From: AM-2324 sp964225135 | GTDB lineage: Bacteria; Bacteroidota; Bacteroidia; Chitinophagales; Saprospiraceae | DNA: 6,306 bases | Direction of reading: 5' to 3' | Assembly (NCBI GenBank): GCA_964225135.1 | Contig: CAXQNQ010000174.1 | Coordinates: 1-6,306 of the forward strand | Part shown: positions 1 through 5,950 of the stretch, piece by piece | How positions within the stretch are numbered: position 1 is the stretch's first letter | Layout of the letters: each line of letters begins with the position of its first letter | The notes under the pieces: generated by a model | What the model saw: only the letters and a program-made list of their open reading frames with translations | Told to the model about the DNA's origin: nothing | Database searches by the model: none | Program-made: the position numbers and the translations under genes

Positions 1-683
1 TCCTCAAAACTTAATCGAGAGGGTTGACTAAGCTCTAAATAAGGTAGAGTCCCTATTTTTTCATCCAAACCTTTTATGGCTGACCACTGAAACATAGTCC
101 CCGCTGGCATCCTTAACAGTTGTGCCAATAGGTTAGGTCTTATCCCAATATCATAATGACTTTCAATCTTACCTACTTGCACAAATGGCCCCTTTTCAAT
201 CCTTAAATGAGAATATAGTGTATCTCCCGAAAGGAAAATATCCTCCAATTGGAATACCGCAAATGGATGCCCATTTTCAGCTAAATAATTTAGTACTTTG
301 GACCTCCATACTATATATTCATTTGCCTTCCAAATGGAATCAGGTCGTATAAATCTTCTTGTATCCAATACATCAACTATGGTACTATCCATTGTAGGAA
401 TCGTCCATTCAATCTTTGGACCGGAGGAAACGTAAATCAACGTATCTTCTTCTACAGGTACGATAGAGTCGATTTGTGCAACTAAATACGAGGCTTGATA
501 CAAGTCATTCAACAGCTCTTCGGTAATTAAAGAAACAGTTTGTGTAGAGTCAGTGATATTAGTTTCAATGGAAACTTCCAATTCATCTAAACCAACAACT
601 TGAATCTGCGCAGACAGATCCACAGAAGCAATTATCAGTAAAAGAATGAAGTATTTAGCTAATTTTGTAAGCATATCAATCAT
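1..683 (-). CDS. BamA/TamA-like (Omp85 superfamily) outer-membrane protein, N-terminal part only
   Basis: The minus-strand frame is open from ATG at 683-681 to the left edge, giving 227 residues with no stop; the C-terminus is off-window. Residues 1-26 look like a signal peptide: a short Lys-containing start, a hydrophobic run (YFILLLIIASV), then SAQ. Residues about 50-98 and 120-175 fit POTRA-like repeats. The second is the clearer: a helix ending 'YLAENGHPFA', a strand, 'GDTLYSHLRIEKGPFVQVGKIE', then the start of a third repeat with 'LLAQLLRMPAGTMFQWSAIKGLDEKIGTLPYLEL'. This is the order seen in Omp85 proteins, whose POTRA domains sit in the periplasm before a membrane beta-barrel. By family knowledge such proteins insert or translocate outer-membrane proteins or lipids. 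Which branch it is (BamA, TamA or a Bacteroidota-specific paralogue) cannot be told without the barrel. An alternative ATG lies three codons downstream (674-672). An in-frame stop upstream at 713-711 limits any extension. It is divergent from hemW. Confidence 0.8.
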   Translation of the reverse strand, partial: MIDMLTKLAKYFILLLIIASVDLSAQIQVVGLDELEVSIETNITDSTQTVSLITEELLNDLYQASYLVAQIDSIVPVEEDTLIYVSSGPKIEWTIPTMDSTIVDVLDTRRFIRPDSIWKANEYIVWRSKVLNYLAENGHPFAVFQLEDIFLSGDTLYSHLRIEKGPFVQVGKIESHYDIGIRPNLLAQLLRMPAGTMFQWSAIKGLDEKIGTLPYLELSQPSRLSFE

Positions 684-739
684 CACAGGAATGCTATTCA
701 ATAACAAGGTCTATGTATTTCTGTTCAATATCCAATATT

Positions 740-1867
740 TTGGCAGGAATATATATACATATCCCTTTTTGTAAGCAGGCTTGTAATTACTGTAATTTCC
801 ATTTTTCTACTAATCTTTCCTACAGACAACAGATGGTTGATAGTATCTGTAAGGAGATATCCAATAGAACCGACTACTTAGCTGGAGACCCAATTGAAAC
901 CATATACCTAGGCGGTGGAACACCCTCCATATTAAGTCCAAAAGAACTCACCCAAATTTTTAAAACGTTGGATCAATACTACCATATTGCCAACGCTCAA
1001 GAAATTACAATAGAAGCCAATCCAGACGATATTAATCATACCTTATTGAATTTCCTCCAAAACGATAGTCCGGTCAATCGACTAAGCATCGGGATTCAAT
1101 CATTTTTTGAAGATGAACTTAAATTTATGAACCGGGCTCACTCTGCAATAGAAGCCAAGCAATGTATTGATTTAGCTAGGAAATATGACTTTGAGAATTT
1201 AAGTGTAGACTTAATTTATGGTAGCCCATTAAGTAATATGCAAAAGTGGGAGAAAAACCTGAGTACATTAACAGACTTAAAGATTCCCCATTTATCCGCC
1301 TATTGCTTAACAGTCGAAGAAAAAACAGCTCTTCATCATCAAATCAAGTCAGGACAAAGTCCTGCTCTAGACGATGAATTGGCCAGTGAACAATTTCTGT
1401 TCATGCAAGATTATACGGCACAAAAAGGTTATATCGCCTACGAAATATCCAATCTTGCCCTCGAAGGTCATTTCGCCTTACACAATTCTAATTATTGGAA
1501 AGGAAAATCCTATCTGGGTATTGGACCTGGTGCCCACTCATTTAACGGGAATAGTAGATTATGGAATTTGAGTAATAACAGCTTATACCTTAAAAGTACT
1601 GAACTGGGTCAATCCTTCTCCGAAGAAGAAATACTCTCCACAAAAGACCGCTATAATGAGTATGTCATGACTGGCTTAAGAACCATTTGGGGACTTCAAG
1701 AATCAAACTTAAAACAATTTGATGCATCTCTTTATACCTATTTTGAACAGCAAGTAAAACAGTTCATTCTTAGCAATAAAATCATATATGACGGGGAATC
1801 CTACCGATTAAGTAAAGATGCCAGGCTACAAGCAGATGGAATTGCATCTGAATTGTTTGCTATATAA
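740..1867 (+). CDS. hemW: Radical SAM heme chaperone HemW
   Basis: HemW is a cytoplasmic radical-SAM protein that binds heme and is thought to deliver it to target hemoproteins. It was long misannotated as oxygen-independent coproporphyrinogen oxidase. Numbered from the TTG start (375 residues), the cluster motif is C11-x3-C15-x2-C18 followed by N-F. True HemN has a fourth Cys where this has Phe20, so this is HemW. Other family motifs are GGGTPS (58-63), EANPDD (92-97), RLSIGIQSF (114-122), the HemW-type HNxxYW (HNSNYW, 248-253) and GIGPGAHSF (260-268), followed by a HemN_C-type C-terminal region. Length matches the family. I chose TTG at 740 because the protein then begins MAGIYIHIPFC, the usual start of Bacteroidota HemW. 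An in-frame ATG at 713 would add nine atypical residues (384 in total). The gene stands alone, divergent from the Omp85-like gene. Confidence 0.93.
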   Translation: MAGIYIHIPFCKQACNYCNFHFSTNLSYRQQMVDSICKEISNRTDYLAGDPIETIYLGGGTPSILSPKELTQIFKTLDQYYHIANAQEITIEANPDDINHTLLNFLQNDSPVNRLSIGIQSFFEDELKFMNRAHSAIEAKQCIDLARKYDFENLSVDLIYGSPLSNMQKWEKNLSTLTDLKIPHLSAYCLTVEEKTALHHQIKSGQSPALDDELASEQFLFMQDYTAQKGYIAYEISNLALEGHFALHNSNYWKGKSYLGIGPGAHSFNGNSRLWNLSNNSLYLKSTELGQSFSEEEILSTKDRYNEYVMTGLRTIWGLQESNLKQFDASLYTYFEQQVKQFILSNKIIYDGESYRLSKDARLQADGIASELFAI

Positions 1868-1899
1868 TTGTTTTAAAACTTGCAAAACTTAAAACAATT
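1866..1899. repeat. Perfect 11-bp inverted repeat spanning hemW stop and next promoter
   Basis: AATTGTTTTAA at 1866-1876 is exactly reverse-complementary to TTAAAACAATT at 1889-1899, separated by 12 bases. It begins inside the hemW stop codon. Each arm has a single G or C, so an RNA hairpin would be weak and has no following U-tract, which argues against an efficient terminator. The spacer contains the TTG of the predicted -33 element of the downstream gene, and the right arm ends four bases before its -7 element. That position would suit a repressor or activator site. The spacer region also carries two copies of AAAACTT (1875-1881 and 1884-1890). The operator role is inference. Confidence 0.5.
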
Positions 1900-1910
1900 T
1901 GTTAAATTTG
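1880..1910 (+). promoter_or_regulatory. Bacteroidota-type promoter (-33 TTG / -7 TAAATTTG)
   Basis: TTG at 1880-1882 is followed after 20 bases by TAAATTTG at 1903-1910, a full match to the Bacteroidota housekeeping consensus TTG-N17-23-TAnnTTTG. Transcription should start a few bases after 1910, giving a leader of only about 10-20 bases before the ATG codons at 1926 and 1932. This implies that the antirepressor-like gene is transcribed independently of hemW. It also rules out the upstream in-frame TTG at 1899 as its start, since that codon lies before the transcript begins. Confidence 0.65.
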
Positions 1911-1931
1911 AATATCACCAATTTTATGACA

Positions 1932-2735
1932 ATGGATATTCAGGTTTTAATTAGCAAAAAAGGAACAGCAGTGGTAATAGCCTCTCACCTGCATAGAGCC
2001 TTAGGATTCAAAGCGGAGCAGTTCCCAAACCATTGTAAAAAATGGCTAGCAGATCTTTATGAATTCGATGATGATCTGCGAAAGCCAACAAAAATGAAGG
2101 ACTTTGCAGAGCGTCGCTTGAAGGATTCTATAGTTCCTGATTATTACTTAGGAATTGAGTTAGCCAAACAAATCACACTTAGGTCGACTTCCAAAGAAAA
2201 AAAGAAACTCATTCAATACCTGAATGCATTCTTAAAAAAGTATAATCAGCAAAATGCTTTGAACCAAGAACAAATCAAGCTTGCCTTTGAATTGGGTTCA
2301 ATCATGTGTTCCATGCAAGCACAAAGAGATGCTGAAGAAAAGCATAAAGTAGCATTTATTAAATCCAATGGAAAGGAAAAAGATTGGTATAGCTACAGGA
2401 ATAAACTAGTTGGCATCAACAAATTAGATTTACAAGATCAATTGATGAGACAGGGTAAATTACCAGGAAACAAAAATAGCAGGTCATTACTCTTTCTCCT
2501 TGACAAGTATCAGCTAATTAGAATTGCAGTCATTGATTTATTAAAATCCATTCAAAAATCTGACCAATTTGCTAAAGATATGGGTGATCTAGCCATGTAC
2601 TTTGCAGAGAAACAGGCACTTGATATTTATAAGGACACGGATAAGCAAGTACTCCAGTTTCAGCAAGCTAAGACATCAATCAGAGCTGGCGTAAAAGTAA
2701 TGGACTATTTTAATAAGCAAGCTTATTCCGCTTAA
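1932..2735 (+). CDS. Uncharacterised protein with AntA/AntB antirepressor-like N-terminal domain
   Basis: The protein has 267 residues from ATG 1932; ATG 1926 is two codons upstream and equally possible. Function is unknown. Residues about 12-105 resemble phage AntA/AntB-type antirepressor domains in order and character: 'VVIASHLHRALGFK' (compare the family's 'V.AR.LHE.LG.K'), a Trp-containing helix (KKWLADLYEF), then 'DYYLGIELAKQI' (compare 'DY.LT.D.AKE') and a basic segment 'STSKEKKKLIQYLNAFLKKY'. Residues 106-145 are helical and charged. Residues about 150-235 form a second, distinct region with 'DWYSYRNKLVGI', 'SRSLLFLLDKYQLIRIAVIDLL' and 'AKDMGDLAMYFAEK'. There is no signal peptide, membrane segment or recognisable catalytic motif, so it is probably cytoplasmic. 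No phage genes flank it, and codon use looks like that of its neighbours. It has its own promoter and terminator. The antirepressor likeness comes from motif reading only; a DNA-binding or protein-interaction regulator is one possibility. Confidence 0.7.
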   Translation: MDIQVLISKKGTAVVIASHLHRALGFKAEQFPNHCKKWLADLYEFDDDLRKPTKMKDFAERRLKDSIVPDYYLGIELAKQITLRSTSKEKKKLIQYLNAFLKKYNQQNALNQEQIKLAFELGSIMCSMQAQRDAEEKHKVAFIKSNGKEKDWYSYRNKLVGINKLDLQDQLMRQGKLPGNKNSRSLLFLLDKYQLIRIAVIDLLKSIQKSDQFAKDMGDLAMYFAEKQALDIYKDTDKQVLQFQQAKTSIRAGVKVMDYFNKQAYSA

Positions 2736-2762
2736 TCCATTCTAAAAATCCGATAATACAAG

Positions 2763-2789
2763 GGCTATGTGTATTGCTTTGCAATAGCC
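2763..2789. other. Small bulged hairpin in 3' intergenic region
   Basis: ATTGC (2773-2777) and GCAAT (2781-2785) pair around a TTT loop. The stem continues with GGCT (2763-2766) against AGCC (2786-2789), leaving a six-base bulge on the left side. It lies 27 bases after the stop at 2735 and upstream of the main terminator. No T-tract follows on the plus strand, so it may serve as a 3'-end stabilising structure rather than a terminator. It could also be chance. Confidence 0.3.
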
Positions 2790-2843
2790 ATCTAAAATAA
2801 ATCTAGTAAAGAACATGCGTAGTCGTTAGATTATTAGATGTGA

Positions 2844-2879
2844 AAAGGGCATTCCACTTGGAAATGCCCTTTACTTTTT
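2844..2879. terminator. Strong Rho-independent terminator, probably bidirectional
   Basis: AAAGGGCATT (2844-2853) pairs with AATGCCCTTT (2863-2872). Two further CC/GG pairs inside (2854-2855 with 2860-2861, A2862 bulged) leave a four-base ACTT loop. On the plus strand TTTTT follows at 2875-2879, so it terminates the antirepressor-like gene about 110 bases after its stop. On the minus strand the stem ends in a TTTT run (complement of 2843-2846) about 30 bases past the htpG stop, so it probably also ends htpG. Convergent genes sharing one hairpin fits this layout. Confidence 0.82.
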
Positions 2880-2903
2880 CAAACTAATACTGTGGAAAGT
2901 CTT

Positions 2904-4778
2904 TTAAATTCTGTTTAGACTTTCTTTAACGAATGCAGCTAAATCTTGTCCACTTAACATTTGCTGAGAAAGCTTGGCCAAATTGATTAAGTAAGATGCT
3001 AATGTTCCAGCTTCTTTCTCTGATTTCACTTTCAACAACTTGTCTGTGATTAATGGATGATTGGTATTAATGACTACATTATAGAAATCACCCATAGCAC
3101 CCATATCCATCCCTTGCATCATTTGCATCTCCTTCATTCTACGCATGAATTCAGGTTTTGTAATAACAACTGGTGCATCATTAGGGGATAGTGCCTTAGT
3201 GATCAAAGTAGCTCCTGCCATCTCTTTTGTGATGGTTTCAAAAGTACCTTTTACCTTTTCGACATCTGCATCAGAAAGTACTGATTCAACGGTCTCATCC
3301 TTTTGAATCAATTGGTCCAATGTATCCGCATCAATTCTAGAGAAACTCACCTTATCAAACTTGGATTCTACTTGTTGAATGAAATGATTATCAATCATTT
3401 GATCAAACAATAAGACATCATATGATTTTTCTTGTGCGGAGGCAATTAAACCTGCATTAGCTGCAGCATCATTAGTATATAAAATAACCACACGATCATT
3501 CTTATCTGTTTGAAGTGGTTTTATCTGCTCTATATACTCCTCAATAGTAGCATATTTTTCTTCCGTATTTTGAAGTAAAGCAAACTTAACAGCCTTATCA
3601 TAGAACTTATCCTCTGTAATCATCCCATACTTTACAAACACACCTAAGTCAGGCCACTTCTCCTCATAAGATTCGCGTTCTTTTTTATACAAATCCGCTA
3701 ATTTATCAGCTACTTTTTTGGTAATGTATCCAGTGATTTTGCGCACATTAGAATCACTCTGTAAGTAAGACCTTGATACATTTAATGGAATATCTGGCGA
3801 ATCAATAACACCGTGTAAAAGAGTTAAAAATTCTGGCACAATTTCCTTAACCTCATCTGTAACGAATACCTGATTGGAGTACAATTGAATCTTGTTCTTT
3901 TGAATTTCCATCTGATTCTTAATCTTAGGGAAATACAAGATTCCAGTTAAGTTGAATGGAAAATCAATATTCAAATGAATCCAAAACATAGGAGGCTGAC
4001 TGAAAGGGTACAATTCATTATAAAACGATTTGTAATCTTCATCTGTCAATTCAGCAGGTGAACGCTTCCAAGCTGGATTAGGGTTATTTATAATATTATC
4101 TACCGTAACTTCTTTACGCTTATCCTCAGCATCTTCAGCTGCTTCTGGATCATCTATAAACTCAGTCTTGGTTCCAAATTTAATTTCTACTGGTAAGAAT
4201 TTGCAATATTTATCCAGTAATGCTTGAATTCTAGATTCCTCTAGAAACTCTGCACTATCCTCTGAGATATTTAATACAATTGAAGTTCCTCGATCTGCTT
4301 TATCAATCTCCTCCAAAGTGTATGTTGGATTTCCGTCGCAAGTCCACTTTACTGCAGTAGATTTGTCTTTCCAAGACTTCGTATGAACTTCCACAACATC
4401 TGCGACCATAAATGCAGAATAGAAACCTAGTCCAAAATGACCAATAATACCTGCGTCATCTTTATATTTTTCCAAAAACTCACTAGCAGAAGAGAAAGCC
4501 ACTTGATTTAGATAGGTTTTTACTTCCTCCTCTGTCATACCTATACCGGCATCTTTTATGGTCAAGGTCTTTGCATCCTTATCCAATATGACTTCAATCA
4601 TTAAATCACCAAGCTCTCCCTTAAACTCACCTTTCGAACTTAAGGTCTTTACCTTCGTAGTAGCATCAACTGCGTTAGCGATCAACTCCCTCAAGAATAT
4701 TTCTTGATCTGAATACAAGAACTTTTTGATGATTGGGAATATATTCTCCGTTTGTACAGAAATATTACCTGTTTGCAT
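2904..4778 (-). CDS. htpG: Molecular chaperone HtpG (bacterial Hsp90)
   Basis: HtpG is a cytoplasmic homodimeric ATP-dependent chaperone that remodels late folding intermediates and works with the DnaK system. The protein is complete at 624 residues, typical for bacteria. The N-terminal GHKL ATPase domain shows 'RELIANAVDA' with catalytic Glu31 and Mg/ATP-binding Asn35, 'DAGIGMT' (76-82, Asp76 for the adenine), 'GHFGLGFYSAF' (113-123) and 'GTSIVLNI'. The middle domain has 'PPMFWIHLNIDFPF' and 'PLNVSRSYLQ', where Arg336 corresponds to the gamma-phosphate-sensing arginine. A short acidic stretch (209-222) links these two domains. The C-terminal dimerisation domain carries a methionine-rich segment (545-562) before 'NTNHPLI'; exposed hydrophobics of this kind are where clients bind. 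As expected for bacteria, there is no MEEVD tail. It starts at ATG 4778-4776, is monocistronic in this window and is divergent from the PrsW gene. No CIRCE operator is visible upstream. Confidence 0.98.
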   Translation of the reverse strand: MQTGNISVQTENIFPIIKKFLYSDQEIFLRELIANAVDATTKVKTLSSKGEFKGELGDLMIEVILDKDAKTLTIKDAGIGMTEEEVKTYLNQVAFSSASEFLEKYKDDAGIIGHFGLGFYSAFMVADVVEVHTKSWKDKSTAVKWTCDGNPTYTLEEIDKADRGTSIVLNISEDSAEFLEESRIQALLDKYCKFLPVEIKFGTKTEFIDDPEAAEDAEDKRKEVTVDNIINNPNPAWKRSPAELTDEDYKSFYNELYPFSQPPMFWIHLNIDFPFNLTGILYFPKIKNQMEIQKNKIQLYSNQVFVTDEVKEIVPEFLTLLHGVIDSPDIPLNVSRSYLQSDSNVRKITGYITKKVADKLADLYKKERESYEEKWPDLGVFVKYGMITEDKFYDKAVKFALLQNTEEKYATIEEYIEQIKPLQTDKNDRVVILYTNDAAANAGLIASAQEKSYDVLLFDQMIDNHFIQQVESKFDKVSFSRIDADTLDQLIQKDETVESVLSDADVEKVKGTFETITKEMAGATLITKALSPNDAPVVITKPEFMRRMKEMQMMQGMDMGAMGDFYNVVINTNHPLITDKLLKVKSEKEAGTLASYLINLAKLSQQMLSGQDLAAFVKESLNRI

Positions 4779-4834
4779 GCTTTGTTAATTTTTTTATTCA
4801 TAAAAACCCAAAAAACATGCCACTAAGCCTTAAC

Positions 4835-4847
4835 TGACAATTTGTCA
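4835..4847. promoter_or_regulatory. Perfect TGACAA-T-TTGTCA palindrome in htpG/prsW gap
   Basis: TGACAA (4835-4840) and TTGTCA (4842-4847) are exact inverted repeats around a single T. The element lies 56 bases before the htpG start and 94 bases before the PrsW-family start, within the 163-base divergent intergenic region. Read on the minus strand it includes TTGACA (4848-4843), which could act as a -35-like element for htpG, though I see no convincing -10/-7 partner at normal spacing. A dimeric regulator could bind here and affect either gene. It does not match CIRCE. The function is inferred from symmetry and position only. Confidence 0.35.
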
Positions 4848-4941
4848 ATCAACAGGATATATTTACAAAATCATAAACCTAATCCATTTAGTATAAATAT
4901 GCTTTTCACTATATTGTTAGAGGATTTTAAATACATCCTTA

Positions 4942-5613
4942 ATGACCCTGATTCAATATATATTAGCCATTCTACCTGGTGTTTTCATTTGCCTTTACGT
5001 CATTCGGTCGGACAAGTATGAACCAGAACCCATGAGTGCTTTACTCCTAAGTTTTGTTCTAGGTACTTTGCTCATAATACCCGCTGTTGCACTTGGGAGA
5101 TTAATCGCTTGGAATAGCAGTTCTATAGTTCGAACGTTCTATCAATGCTTTATACAAGTAGCCTTTGTAGAAGAAGGATTAAAGTTAGCCTTACTCTTAT
5201 TATTGTTTTACAAAAGACCCTTCTTCAACGAACCATTAGATGGAATAATATATGCTGTCATGATCGGAATGGGATTTGCCACAGCGGAGAACTTACTTTT
5301 TGCTGGGAAGCACCCCTGGTTCTTCTATGTTCAAAGAGCATGCACTGCTCAATTGGCACATGCGGCCTTCAGTATCATACAAGGATTTTATATTGGTCAA
5401 GCCAGATTTACAGCTAATAAACCTAAACGCAATCGCTACCTCGTTATAGCATTGACGACAAGTTGGGCTTTTCATGGAGCATATGATCTTTTCCTTCAAA
5501 TATCCCCTTTAAATTGGGTCACGCTATTCTCTATAATCATACTCATTATCAGTACTCTTCTTGCTTTTAGATTCATACATATACAAGCAGCAAAACCGCC
5601 TAGAAAGCTATAA
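4942..5613 (+). CDS. PrsW-family intramembrane metalloprotease
   Basis: This 223-residue polytopic membrane protein has about seven hydrophobic segments and the PrsW (MEROPS M82; related to CAAX/ABI proteases) signature set. These are 'RSDKYEPEP' (22-30) after the first membrane segment, 'EEGLK' (77-81), 'DGIIYAVMIGMGFATAEN' (100-117, ending in Glu116-Asn117), His140 in 'AQLAHAAFS', and 'HGAYD' (178-182). The paired Glu and the two His are the expected metal and catalytic residues. The founding member, PrsW of Bacillus subtilis, makes the site-1 cut in the anti-sigma factor RsiW. The substrate here is unknown, and no sigma/anti-sigma pair lies in the window, so I give no gene symbol. The protein is the bare catalytic core with no extra soluble domain. 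It starts at ATG 4942, and its stop is one base from the stop of the converging MazG-like gene. Divergence from htpG might suggest a stress role, but that is weak inference. Confidence 0.88.
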   Translation: MTLIQYILAILPGVFICLYVIRSDKYEPEPMSALLLSFVLGTLLIIPAVALGRLIAWNSSSIVRTFYQCFIQVAFVEEGLKLALLLLLFYKRPFFNEPLDGIIYAVMIGMGFATAENLLFAGKHPWFFYVQRACTAQLAHAAFSIIQGFYIGQARFTANKPKRNRYLVIALTTSWAFHGAYDLFLQISPLNWVTLFSIIILIISTLLAFRFIHIQAAKPPRKL

Positions 5614-5614
5614 G

Positions 5615-5950
5615 CTAAAGTTTCTGATTGTTTTGATGTCTCTCTTTATCGCGCTTAGTCTTTTTTTCTAGACTTTGAATTAATGCTTCTTCTAGATTTA
5701 TGTCGCATTGATTCGCTAAACAGATCAAAACAAACAATACATCAGCCATTTCCTCCTTTAATAGAATCTTGGCATTGACCTCATCTTCCTTTCTCTTAAA
5801 AGATTGATCACCATATATTCTAGCCATCAAGCGGGCAACTTCTCCAACTTCTTCTGTCAGAATAGCCGTATTGGTTAATTCACTAAAATATCGAACACCT
5901 ATCGTATTGATCCAATTATCTACAATAGCTTGAGCCTCTTTTATTTGCAT
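5615..5950 (-). CDS. MazG-like nucleotide pyrophosphohydrolase
   Basis: This 111-residue, single-domain member of the all-alpha NTP pyrophosphohydrolase (MazG-like) superfamily would split (d)NTPs to (d)NMP and pyrophosphate, as a cytoplasmic house-cleaning enzyme. The metal-binding motif is complete: E34-x2-E37 in 'LTEEVGEVAR' and E67-x2-D70 in 'KEEMADVLF', followed by 'CLANQCDINLEEAL' with Asn80 and the family's usual basic tail 'KKTKRDKERH'. It is a short one-domain form, not the two-domain MazG of E. coli, so mazG would be a misleading symbol. Its ATG (5950-5948) overlaps the dtd stop by one base (TAATG), implying translational coupling and one operon. The preferred substrate (canonical, methylated or oxidised nucleotides) cannot be read from the sequence. 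Confidence 0.92.
   Translation of the reverse strand: MQIKEAQAIVDNWINTIGVRYFSELTNTAILTEEVGEVARLMARIYGDQSFKRKEDEVNAKILLKEEMADVLFVLICLANQCDINLEEALIQSLEKKTKRDKERHQNNQKL

Noticed and set aside
1374..1571. 65-residue open frame inside hemW
   Set aside because: It is out of frame within a well-conserved hemW region and shows no domain-like sequence, so it is a shadow.
740..1867. Possible HemN (oxygen-independent coproporphyrinogen III oxidase)
   Set aside because: The cluster motif lacks the fourth Cys of HemN (C-x3-C-x2-C-x-F here), and HNxxYW marks HemW.
1866..1899. Hairpin as a Rho-independent terminator for hemW
   Set aside because: The stem has only one G-C pair and no T-tract follows, so I list it as an inverted repeat instead.
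4779..4941. CIRCE (HrcA) operator or a clear TAnnTTTG promoter for htpG or the PrsW-family gene
   Set aside because: No TTAGCACTC-like arms are present. The closest -7 match (TATATTGT at 4910-4917) differs from the consensus at two positions and lacks a well-spaced TTG.
5145..5499. Two open frames (5145-5417 plus, 5293-5499 minus) inside the PrsW-family gene
   Set aside because: Both overlap the conserved catalytic coding sequence, and their translations are Cys/Ile-rich with no recognisable motif.
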